This document shows positions 1-5,560 of a DNA stretch of 5,587 nucleotides, in pieces. Each line of letters starts with the position of its first letter. The first letter of the stretch is position 1. A program made the translations under genes and the position numbers. This DNA comes from Prolixibacteraceae bacterium. Its GTDB lineage: Bacteria > Bacteroidota > Bacteroidia > Bacteroidales > Prolixibacteraceae. The DNA lies in assembly GCA_017998095.1 (NCBI GenBank), contig JAGODU010000236.1, positions 1-5,587 on the forward strand, read 5' to 3'. Under the pieces are notes generated by a model. That model ran no database searches and was not told the DNA's origin. It worked only from the letters and a program-made list of their open reading frames with translations.

Positions 1-8
1 AGTCTCTT

Positions 9-656
9 ATGAACTTAGGAAAGTCTGCCGGCAAACAAACAGCATCGGATTCCGGTCTTATCGGATTATTTAAAGAAATATGGGGTCAAAGTTCAGTAGG
101 GGAGAAGGCTGTTTATATAGGTGTAGGTTCAGCGGTGGGATTGGCAGTAATGAATCAATTGGTTGAAACAATATATGATAGTAAGAAAGCAAATGCCGAA
201 GAAGGAGAGCCAACAGATGCCTCATTTAAAGTTAAAGCCAAAGGTCAAGAATTAGTGGTTGGTAAAAATGATAATGGAAACTATTTAAAAGCAAATCTGA
301 ATTTGGAGGTTACTGAGATTGGTATAAAACCTACAAAAGATGATACTTCGGAAGATTTAATATTAACAGCAGGAGTTAATATCTCTAATGATGAGAAGAA
401 AGTTTCATTCGAGGCAAGGAAAAGCGTAGTAATAAACGAAAATTTCTCATTATTCGGGAAGGTTAAAACAACAATATTTTTTGACAAAAAAAATAATAAT
501 AATGGCAGTCTTTCTGTAACAGGGGGCTCAAATTTTAATTTTGGTGGTACTACCTGGGAAACGGGCTATACAGAGACGCGAACAGACCAAGGAAACAATA
601 AGGATAAGCATTATTTCTTTTTTAAGGGAACTGTTCCTCTTAAATTCGGAAAATAG
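9..656 (+). CDS. Unrecognised beta-rich protein, possibly the 3' part of a longer gene
   Basis: I do not recognise this family. Seen: no in-frame stop separates the ATG at 9 from the window edge, and no Shine-Dalgarno sequence precedes it in the eight available bases, so the true start may lie upstream. Residues 1-30 are polar and Gly/Ser-rich. Residues 34-54 form an apolar, Gly/Ala-rich stretch (VYIGVGSAVGLAVM) that could be one membrane helix. After an acidic linker (AEEGEPTD, about 63-70), residues 72-215 alternate polar and hydrophobic residues in many short strands, with an Asn run at 162-165, and end in KGTVPLKFGK. This looks like an all-beta or barrel-like domain. The stop overlaps the ribosome binding site of the MORN gene that follows, so the two are probably co-transcribed and translationally coupled. 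It could be the C-terminal region of a large surface or secreted protein. An effector with the MORN protein as partner is speculation. Confidence 0.7.
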   Translation: MNLGKSAGKQTASDSGLIGLFKEIWGQSSVGEKAVYIGVGSAVGLAVMNQLVETIYDSKKANAEEGEPTDASFKVKAKGQELVVGKNDNGNYLKANLNLEVTEIGIKPTKDDTSEDLILTAGVNISNDEKKVSFEARKSVVINENFSLFGKVKTTIFFDKKNNNNGSLSVTGGSNFNFGGTTWETGYTETRTDQGNNKDKHYFFFKGTVPLKFGK

Positions 657-660
657 GAGA
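655..660 (+). promoter_or_regulatory. Ribosome binding site overlapping the upstream stop codon
   Basis: AGGAGA begins inside the TAG stop of the preceding gene (654-656) and lies seven bases before the ATG at 668. This fixes the MORN gene start and implies that ribosomes finishing the first gene can re-initiate on the second. Confidence 0.75.
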
Positions 661-667
661 AATTAAA

Positions 668-1399
668 ATGAAGAAGATATTTACAATAGGATTGATGCTA
701 TCTCAACTACTAATGTGCAGTCACGCTTTGATTAGTAAAGATAGTTTAACTAACAAGGACGGAATTGAAAAAAAAGAATATGTGGGCATGTATGCTGGAA
801 AATATGAAGGAGAAGTGTTAAATGGAAAAGCCCACGGAAAAGGAAAAGTGACTACCAATCGCGGAGATGTTTTTGAAGGAACATTTGTAAACGGTGATGG
901 AGAGGGTTTCTTTATTGTAAAGTACATAGAGGGTGATAGATTTGAGGGTAAGTTCACTAAAGGGGTTGCGGAAGGAAAAGGAAAGTACTTCTGGCCTGAA
1001 GGAGACAGGTATGAAGGAGAATATAAAGACGGTAAAAAAAATGGTTATGGAATATTTTATTATGCTAATGGTGCTAGGTATGAAGGGGAATTTAAAGAAG
1101 GATTAAAGCATGGAAAGGGAAAGTATTTTTATGAAAATGGAGAATATTATGAAGGAGAGTTTCATAAAGATCAAAAGTGCGGTAAGGGGGTGTATATCTG
1201 GCCTAGCGGAAGTAAATATATTGGAGAATATAAGAATGGCAAATGGCATGGTTTGGGAACAAAGTACGATCCGAATGGTGCATATTTTACGGGAGAATTT
1301 GTAAACGGGAAACCTCATGGATACGGTAGAGTTTTCGATAAAGATGGAAAGCTTATAACAAAAGGTGTTTGGGAAAACGGCGCATATAAAGGCAAATAA
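668..1399 (+). CDS. Secreted MORN-repeat protein
   Basis: Residues 1-20 form a signal peptide: KK at the N-terminus, a hydrophobic core (IFTIGLMLSQLLM), then SHA followed by L21, a good signal peptidase I site. Cys17 is preceded by Met and is not a convincing lipobox. From residue 46 the protein is eight MORN repeats in exact 23-residue register, starting at 46, 69, 92, 115, 138, 161, 184 and 207. Each follows the pattern YEGEFKNGKxHGKGxYxYxNGxx. A ninth partial unit (TKGVWENGAYKGK) closes the protein. MORN repeats form an elongated beta-hairpin sheet that commonly binds proteins or lipids. No catalytic domain is attached. The start is fixed by the AGGAGA site overlapping the upstream stop, and the DUF3467-like gene follows 18 bases downstream, so this is the middle gene of a probable three-gene operon. 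Export to the periplasm or cell surface is inferred. The partner is unknown; an immunity or scaffold role is possible but unsupported. Confidence 0.9.
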   Translation: MKKIFTIGLMLSQLLMCSHALISKDSLTNKDGIEKKEYVGMYAGKYEGEVLNGKAHGKGKVTTNRGDVFEGTFVNGDGEGFFIVKYIEGDRFEGKFTKGVAEGKGKYFWPEGDRYEGEYKDGKKNGYGIFYYANGARYEGEFKEGLKHGKGKYFYENGEYYEGEFHKDQKCGKGVYIWPSGSKYIGEYKNGKWHGLGTKYDPNGAYFTGEFVNGKPHGYGRVFDKDGKLITKGVWENGAYKGK

Positions 1400-1417
1400 A
1401 AATAAGGAAAAACCGAC

Positions 1418-1606
1418 ATGGCAAAAGACAAAGAAGACAAGTTGAAAGCAAACGAAGTAAATATACCGGAAGTATACGGGAATGTAGCAAACATAAGTTA
1501 CAGCCCTTACGAGATGGAAATGACGCTAGGTTTAATAAGCAGTAATTATGAAGGCATCAAGCCTGTGGTGAATGTGAGAATGAGTCCGCTCTCCTCTCCT
1601 ATGTAA
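1418..1606 (+). CDS. DUF3467-like small protein, truncated by an inserted element
   Basis: This reads as a 62-residue protein, with AAGGA at 1404-1408 as ribosome binding site nine bases upstream. After a charged N-terminus (MAKDKEDKLKANE) it carries the hallmarks I associate with the DUF3467 family: VYGNVANISYSPYEMEM, then after a variable loop VNVRMSP. Family members continue into a C-terminal helix ending in a N-[IV]-x-x-Y-E motif; here the frame stops at TAA 1604-1606 just after MSPLSSPM. That stop is the first triplet of the repeat element at about 1604-1752, and the expected helix is found directly behind the element. The open frame is therefore the N-terminal 62 residues of an ancestral protein of about 86 residues. 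DUF3467 has no established function that I know of. Without the C-terminal helix this product is probably inactive, unless the element is removed or bypassed. Confidence 0.75.
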   Translation: MAKDKEDKLKANEVNIPEVYGNVANISYSPYEMEMTLGLISSNYEGIKPVVNVRMSPLSSPM

Positions 1607-1752
1607 ATTATTTATATTCTCAGCGAACTTCCTGTCCGCTTCGAACTCAATATAGAGTTAATTGTTCGCACCATTCTCCGAGGAAAATGTTGCGTTCTCC
1701 TGCTGGGAGCTGAAGCTCCCCTCGCAGGCAATGTTTCTACATCCTGTAGAAA
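1604..1752 (+). repeat. Structured insertion element, copy A, inside the DUF3467-like gene
   Basis: This ~149-bp block interrupts the small gene exactly between codons ATG (1601-1603) and CTG (1753-1755). It aligns almost without gaps to a second copy at 2215-2365; both homologous blocks span 151 bases when one flanking base is counted on each side. The AT-rich left end leads into CTCAGCGAACTTCCT, shared by both copies. The right half folds into two hairpins. The first is CCTGC (1699-1703) with GCAGG (1724-1728), enclosing GGGAGC/GCTCCC with loop TGAA. The second is GTTTCTACA (1733-1741) with TGTAGAAAC (1745-1753). No direct repeat of the target flanks the joined sequence. The element has no coding capacity, so it would need factors in trans if mobile. 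A non-autonomous palindromic transposon relic (for example of an IS200/IS605-like system, which makes no target duplication) and an intron- or bypass-like RNA are the alternatives I consider. Confidence 0.7.
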
Positions 1753-1827
1753 CTGGCAAAGATATTATTGATAAACGTAGAGAAGTATGAACAGCAGATA
1801 ATGAAGCTGGACATGAAGAAGCAGTAA
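1753..1827 (+). pseudogene. Detached C-terminal part of the DUF3467-like gene
   Basis: Immediately after the inserted element, the frame beginning at CTG 1753 reads LAKILLINVEKYEQQIMK and continues LDMKKQ to a TAA at 1825-1827. It follows an in-frame TAG at 1747-1749 inside the element and has no start codon or ribosome binding site of its own, so it is not an independent gene. The NVEKYE segment matches the N-[IV]-x-x-Y-E end of the DUF3467 family. If base 1603 is joined to base 1753, exactly 16 residues separate the SP of MSP from YE, the same spacing I recall for the family (from memory, not checked). The restored protein would have 86 residues. Confidence 0.7.
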
Positions 1828-1830
1828 TTT

Positions 1831-1854
1831 AACCGGCGCCGAAAGGCGCCGGTT
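1831..1854 (+). repeat. Perfect GC-rich hairpin just behind the ancestral stop
   Basis: AACCGGCGCC (1831-1840) pairs perfectly with GGCGCCGGTT (1845-1854) around a GAAA loop. It starts three bases after the TAA that ended the intact DUF3467-like gene. The position suggests an operon terminator, but the bases that follow (GTAGTATAAG) contain no T-run. It could instead be an mRNA 3'-end stabiliser or another member of the GAA-loop palindromes downstream. Confidence 0.7.
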
Positions 1855-1930
1855 GTAGTATAAGAAGATCATTGAAAACACGGGAAAGCTGAAATAGAAA
1901 AAGCTGAGTGAATAGGAAAAGAATTTAAAC

Positions 1931-1949
1931 TATTCGGCGAAGCCGAATA
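1931..1949 (+). repeat. Hairpin with GCGAAGC tip
   Basis: TATTCGGC (1931-1938) pairs with GCCGAATA (1942-1949) around a GAA loop. Its tip, bases 1937-1943, is GCGAAGC, a sequence known to form an exceptionally stable mini-hairpin as single-stranded DNA. Confidence 0.75.
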
Positions 1950-1963
1950 CAATATAAGCGCAG

Positions 1964-1998
1964 ACTATCGCAGACATTACGAAGTAATGCGCGATAGT
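1964..1998 (+). repeat. Two-tier hairpin with GAA loop
   Basis: The outer stem is ACTATCGC (1964-1971) with GCGATAGT (1991-1998). The inner stem is CATTAC (1975-1980) with GTAATG (1984-1989) around a GAA loop. An asymmetric internal loop (AGA against C) separates them, the same general plan as the two-tier hairpins in the element copies. The 10-bp palindrome TGTCGCGACA follows at 2001-2010. Confidence 0.75.
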
Positions 1999-2029
1999 TC
2001 TGTCGCGACAAAAAGCCGGGTAGGGATTT

Positions 2030-2070
2030 CAAAAGGGACAGGGCTGGCGACTGAAGCCCTGTCCCTTTTG
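2030..2070 (+). repeat. Sixteen-base-pair perfect hairpin
   Basis: CAAAAGGGACAGGGCT (2030-2045) pairs perfectly with 2055-2070 around a nine-base loop. It is the longest uninterrupted stem in the hairpin region. Because it is flanked by A-runs on one side and T-runs on the other, it could act as a bidirectional terminator, but no gene ends nearby. Confidence 0.8.
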
Positions 2071-2076
2071 ATCTTA

Positions 2077-2174
2077 TCGCATGAGACCATGCGAAACCGG
2101 ATTACAAAGGCGAAGCCTTTGATTGTTTTGCATGACACCATGCAAATAACGGATACCAAAGGCGAAGCCTTTGA
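2077..2174 (+). repeat. Tandem pair of two-hairpin units
   Basis: Two related units, 2077-2122 and 2128-2174, each hold a CATG hairpin followed by a CAAAGGC-GAA-GCCTTTG hairpin. In unit 1 the first stem is TCGCATG/CATGCGA with loop AGAC. In unit 2 it is TTTGCATG/CATGCAAA with loop ACAC, so a C:G pair has become T:A on both sides. The second hairpins (2105-2121 and 2157-2173) are identical and both contain GCGAAGC. A further small hairpin, CCTGA/TCAGG, follows at 2182-2194. Confidence 0.8.
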
Positions 2175-2214
2175 AAGTATGCCTGACTCTCAGGAGAATT
2201 TATTGTTGAAATCA

Positions 2215-2365
2215 GTTTATTATTTTTATTCTCAGCGAACTTCCTATTCGCTTCGAATGAGACTTTAAATTGATTTAACGCACCAATCTATGAGGTAACG
2301 CTTGCGTTTTCCCGCTATGGTCTTCGACCATCTCGCGGGCAATGTTTCCGCCTCCGTGCGGAAAC
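2215..2365 (+). repeat. Structured element, copy B
   Basis: This is a diverged direct-orientation copy of the element inserted in the DUF3467-like gene. Shared primary sequence includes TTCTCAGCGAACTTCCT, CGCTTCGAA, GCGTT and the CAATGTTTC linker. The hairpins occupy equivalent places: CCCGC (2311-2315) with GCGGG (2335-2339) enclosing ATGGTC/GACCAT around TTC, then GTTTCCGC (2344-2351) with GCGGAAAC (2358-2365). The internal loop (T on the left, CTC on the right) is identical to copy A, whereas most stem pairs differ with pairing kept. A left-end hairpin AGCGAA/TTCGCT (2234-2252) is perfect here and has one mismatch in copy A. No interrupted gene is recognisable around this copy. Confidence 0.75.
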
Positions 2366-2470
2366 TGCGTGAGGGATTGCGCGGAAAGGCGGAACGCCTT
2401 GAAGCAAAAGCCCGACCGTGCGTGGACGGTCAGAGAGTAGTGAGAAAGAAAAGAGGCACGGGCACGCCCG
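2366..2470 (+). repeat. Hairpin tail downstream of copy B
   Basis: These 105 bp directly follow copy B, have no counterpart behind copy A, and carry three more stems: AAGGCG/CGCCTT with GAA loop (2386-2400), GACCGT/ACGGTC (2414-2431) and CGGG/CCCG with loop CACG (2459-2470). They may be the remainder of a longer form of the element or a separate one. The reading frame through it from 2302 to 2496 is judged non-coding. Confidence 0.6.
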
Positions 2471-2496
2471 GATTAAAAATATATTTCATATTTTGA

Positions 2497-2502
2497 TATA
2501 AT
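2497..2502 (+). promoter_or_regulatory. Candidate -10 box of the peptidase gene
   Basis: TATAAT, a perfect consensus -10 hexamer, lies in AT-rich sequence about 100 bases before the peptidase start and just after the hairpin tail. No good -35 hexamer is found at the right spacing, so the call rests on the -10 box and its position. It would give a leader of roughly 90 bases. Confidence 0.4.
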
Positions 2503-2535
2503 TAGTTGCAAGTTCTGAAGCGTAATAAAAAATAT

Positions 2536-2560
2536 GTAACAAATGTCTTTGAACTGTTAC
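2536..2560 (+). promoter_or_regulatory. Small inverted repeat in the peptidase leader
   Basis: GTAACA (2536-2541) and TGTTAC (2555-2560) form an inverted repeat with a 13-base spacer between the putative -10 box and the start codon. It could be an operator half-site pair or a weak leader hairpin; six base pairs in AT-rich DNA may also be chance. Confidence 0.25.
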
Positions 2561-2591
2561 TAAAAAAATACTAACAAAAAATTATAAAAAC

Positions 2592-2597
2592 GGGGAG
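2592..2597 (+). promoter_or_regulatory. Ribosome binding site of the peptidase gene
   Basis: GGGGAG lies four bases before the ATG at 2602. It supports this start, which also gives a complete signal peptide. Confidence 0.7.
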
Positions 2598-2601
2598 TGT
2601 T

Positions 2602-5556
2602 ATGAAGGGTTTCTTTTTGCCTAATCGAAAAATATTTTCATGTCTAATTGTTTTTTCAGTTTTAATTTCTAACGCATGTGGCGGAGGAGGCGGCGGAGGC
2701 GGTGATGATGACGGCGGAAATCCTCCTGATAAAACTGCTCCGGTAATAATTTCAACGAATCCTGTTTCAGGAGCAGTTAATGTTCCATCAAACACTTCAG
2801 TTACGGTGACTTTTGATGAAATGATTCTTGAAAGTTCAGTCTCTTCGGACTGTGTCGCTGTTTCAGATGGTTCAAATGATTTAGACGGAAGTATCGCATT
2901 GTCTGATGACAAAAAAACGATAACTTTTACACCTTCCGGTGATATGGATTTTGATACAAGTTATACCGTGGAAATCGAAGCAGGCATTTCCGATCTTGCA
3001 GGCAATAAACTTGTTTCGAATAGTAATAATATTTTTTCTTTTACAACCGGATCTGCTCCGGATAATACTCCTCCTTCAGTTACAGTAAGTCCAGTTGATA
3101 ACGCTTCAGGAGTTTCCGTAGGCACAGATATTCTTCTGACTTTTAATGAAGCGATGATGGTATCAACAATAAATTCCACTAATATCAAACTATTGAAAAA
3201 CGGAGTCGAAGTTCCTTCTGCAATAACATATGATTCCGGAGTATTTGCTGCTAAAATTAATCCTTCAAGCGATATGGATTTTCTTCAGTCATATACTATA
3301 AGTGTTTCAACCGGTATTTCGGACATGGCAGGAAACCATCCGGTTTCGAATTTTTCATCCGTATTTAAAACTGCGGTAGATACTACGCCGCTTACTCTGA
3401 GTTCTCATGTTCCTGCTTCAAACGCGGTAAATGTTGCAAAAGGCTCAAATATCACGGCAACTTTTTCAAAACGAATCGACCCCGCAACCGTTATTTCATC
3501 GAATGTATACATTGTTAAGACCTCTGACGCATCTCCAGTTTCTGCTGAGTTAACTTATGATGATTCGACAAAAACAATTACGATTGATCCTGTGTCTGAT
3601 TTAGAAGCAGAATCTACTCAATATACTGTTACTGTAAATACGGGAATAAAAGGTATTTCCGGTAATCTTCTTTCTTCTTCAGTTAGCTGGAATTTTAAAA
3701 CAACTGATACAACCGGTCCGATTGTAAGTTCAACATCTCCAGTTAACATGGCAACAAATGTTTCTGTTTCAAACGGATTTTCAATCACATTCAGCGAACC
3801 TATCAATACGGCAACAATTACTTCATCGAATATTTCGGTTAAAGATTCTTTAAATAATTCTGTTGCCGGAACCTTTGCCTACGACAGCTCTACTATGACA
3901 GCGACATGGAAGCCTTCCTATAATCTTAACTATCAAACAGAATATACGGTTTCAATAGGTACAGGTATTAAAGATGTAACCGGAAATTCTATGAATTCGG
4001 CGTCATCATTTTCATTTAATACAAAAGAAAGATGCTGGACGATTATGTATTACGGTGATGCCGATTGCAATCTGGAAGCTGCAATAATGAATGACATAGC
4101 AGAAATGAAGAGCGGATATGTTAACGATCAGGGGCTTGATCTGGTAACACTTGTTGACAGACATCCTTATTCAACTTTGGCAAATGGATATAGTGCGGAT
4201 TCAACAACTCTTGGTGCAAATTTTGCAGATACAAGATTGTTTCGCATAACTAACGGAAAAGCAGAACGTATCGGCGGTTCTTCACAGATGCCTTCCATTA
4301 CGACAACATCATCATATGAAGTGAATATGGGAGATGCGGAAACACTTAAAAGCTTTATCGAATTTTGTAAGGCTAATTATCCTGCAAAAAATTATGCGCT
4401 TATATTGTCAAATCACGGCGGCGGAGCTAAAAGTGCAGGAAAGTCTAAATCTTATAAAGAAATTGCAAATTCTAAAAAGATTAAAAGCGGAATTTCAAAA
4501 GAAATCTGTTATGATGAAACCAGTTCGGATGATTTCATCCATACAGCAGAAATTTCGGATGTTTTAACTTCAGCTGAGTCTGTGAATCTTTTCGGCCTTG
4601 ATGCTTGTTTGATGTCTTCTGTTGAGTTTGCTTATCAGTTCCGCGATCATACTTCAAATACAGGTTTTAAGGCTTCAATTATGGTTGCATCTGCTCCTTT
4701 AGAATGGGATTCCGGATGGGCATATAATAAAATATTGACAAGACTTAAATCGGGCGTCGGAAATAATGGAGAGAGCGATACTCTTGTCGGGGGGAATGAA
4801 CTTTATTATGATCCGGCGACACTTACGGCTTCTCAGCTAGGAGGAGTCATTGTAGAAGAACAATATGATTCGACTTGGACCAATACAAGTCAGTCCTTGA
4901 CCTGCATTGATATGTCAAAAGTTTATGAAGTCAAAACTAAAATGGATGCATTATCTGTTAAATTCGCCGCGGACAGTTCTTCAAAAAGTAAAGTTGAAAC
5001 TTTGCGCAGAGTTGATAATACGGCAAAGCTTCTTCATTATTTTGATGATACTTTGCTTGAAAATGTTTCAGGTGCGTATGGATATGCCGGATATACTGAT
5101 TGGTTAGATTATCCTTTCTTTGACATTTATAATTTGTCAGATGCGATATTGTTAAGCTCGAGTTTCACAAATGATTTGAGAGTAAGTGCCGTAAGTCTTA
5201 ATACTGCTGTAAGTAATATGGTTCTGTATTCATTCGGGAATGATGACTTTGCGGATTTTGTTCCAAATTCAAGCGGTGTTCATATCTTTTTTCCTTATGG
5301 AGATGATTTTTTCTTCAAAGACTCAGACGGAAATGGCTCGCATGATATGGCAGCACCTCATTGGTTTTTCCAGGATTGGTATAATGCTCTTGATGTTTCT
5401 TCAATGTATACAAAAGCACCTCTTGGTAAATTGTCATGGTGTATTGACGGCAGAAACACCGCGGTAAATGCTGTAGGTAACTGGTTTGAACTATTGGACA
5501 GCTGGTATGATCTTTCAAATGATGCCGACGGCGGAATGAATTATTATCAATGGTAA
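2602..5556 (+). CDS. Surface lipoprotein with four Ig-like Big_5 domains and a clostripain (C11) peptidase
   Basis: Residues 1-25 are a lipoprotein signal peptide with positive charges (NRK) and a hydrophobic core; Cys26 in ISNAC is the likely lipidated residue, with Ile at -4 rather than -3. A linker of eight glycines, three aspartates and two glycines (27-39) follows. Four Big_5 (SbsA-like Ig) domains occupy about 45-149, 154-258, 260-368 and 369-474, each opening with a P-x-V-like strand and ‘P-x-x-x-A-x-x-V’ and carrying YTVxIxxGIxDxxGN near its end. From about 478 the peptidase begins (CWTIMYYGDADCNLE). Its expected catalytic His605 is in SNHGGG and Cys669 in LDACLMSS, both intact. C11 enzymes cleave after Arg or Lys and often mature by self-cleavage between these two residues; here that interval is rich in Lys. 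The gene stands alone between a candidate promoter and a strong terminator. The inferred role is extracellular or surface proteolysis; the substrate is unknown. Confidence 0.92.
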   Translation: MKGFFLPNRKIFSCLIVFSVLISNACGGGGGGGGDDDGGNPPDKTAPVIISTNPVSGAVNVPSNTSVTVTFDEMILESSVSSDCVAVSDGSNDLDGSIALSDDKKTITFTPSGDMDFDTSYTVEIEAGISDLAGNKLVSNSNNIFSFTTGSAPDNTPPSVTVSPVDNASGVSVGTDILLTFNEAMMVSTINSTNIKLLKNGVEVPSAITYDSGVFAAKINPSSDMDFLQSYTISVSTGISDMAGNHPVSNFSSVFKTAVDTTPLTLSSHVPASNAVNVAKGSNITATFSKRIDPATVISSNVYIVKTSDASPVSAELTYDDSTKTITIDPVSDLEAESTQYTVTVNTGIKGISGNLLSSSVSWNFKTTDTTGPIVSSTSPVNMATNVSVSNGFSITFSEPINTATITSSNISVKDSLNNSVAGTFAYDSSTMTATWKPSYNLNYQTEYTVSIGTGIKDVTGNSMNSASSFSFNTKERCWTIMYYGDADCNLEAAIMNDIAEMKSGYVNDQGLDLVTLVDRHPYSTLANGYSADSTTLGANFADTRLFRITNGKAERIGGSSQMPSITTTSSYEVNMGDAETLKSFIEFCKANYPAKNYALILSNHGGGAKSAGKSKSYKEIANSKKIKSGISKEICYDETSSDDFIHTAEISDVLTSAESVNLFGLDACLMSSVEFAYQFRDHTSNTGFKASIMVASAPLEWDSGWAYNKILTRLKSGVGNNGESDTLVGGNELYYDPATLTASQLGGVIVEEQYDSTWTNTSQSLTCIDMSKVYEVKTKMDALSVKFAADSSSKSKVETLRRVDNTAKLLHYFDDTLLENVSGAYGYAGYTDWLDYPFFDIYNLSDAILLSSSFTNDLRVSAVSLNTAVSNMVLYSFGNDDFADFVPNSSGVHIFFPYGDDFFFKDSDGNGSHDMAAPHWFFQDWYNALDVSSMYTKAPLGKLSWCIDGRNTAVNAVGNWFELLDSWYDLSNDADGGMNYYQW

Positions 5557-5560
5557 TTTT

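Larger units (their letters stand above)
1828..2214. other. Gene-free, hairpin-dense region
   Basis: No credible gene lies here. The open frame from 1987 to 2268 runs through palindromes, resembles no family I know and lacks a ribosome binding site. From 1831 to 2194 at least nine inverted repeats follow one another with short spacers, and G+C appears higher than in the flanking genes. The stretch at about 1859-1925 is purine-rich, reads like decayed coding sequence with several stops, and shows no clear structure. I read the whole as accumulated short palindromic elements. Confidence 0.7.

Noticed and set aside
486..1041. Eight-base A tracts at 486-493, 768-775 and 1034-1041 as phase-variation switches
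   Set aside because: Runs of this length are expected in AT-rich lysine-rich coding sequence, and the reading frames are intact.
1859..1894. Short stretch reading YKKIIENTGKLK, reminiscent of another DUF3467 C-terminus
   Set aside because: It is preceded at once by a stop, only twelve residues long, and the fragment at 1753-1827 accounts better for the missing end of the gene.
1987..2268. Open frame of 93 codons across the hairpin region
   Set aside because: It has no ribosome binding site, runs through several perfect palindromes whose bases are explained by pairing, and its translation resembles no protein family I know.
1831..2470. CRISPR array or integron attC sites
   Set aside because: Spacing and repeat sequence are irregular, no constant direct repeat with unique spacers exists, and no consistent pair of attC core sites (GTTRRRY with RYYYAAC) at hairpin bases was found.
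2302..2496. Open frame of 64 codons through copy B and its hairpin tail
   Set aside because: The sequence is constrained as paired stems with compensatory changes, there is no start signal, and the product is low-complexity basic sequence.
2571..2912. Minus-strand open frame of 113 codons opposite the peptidase gene
   Set aside because: It is a shadow of the polyglycine-encoding stretch (read as polyproline) and has no start signal.
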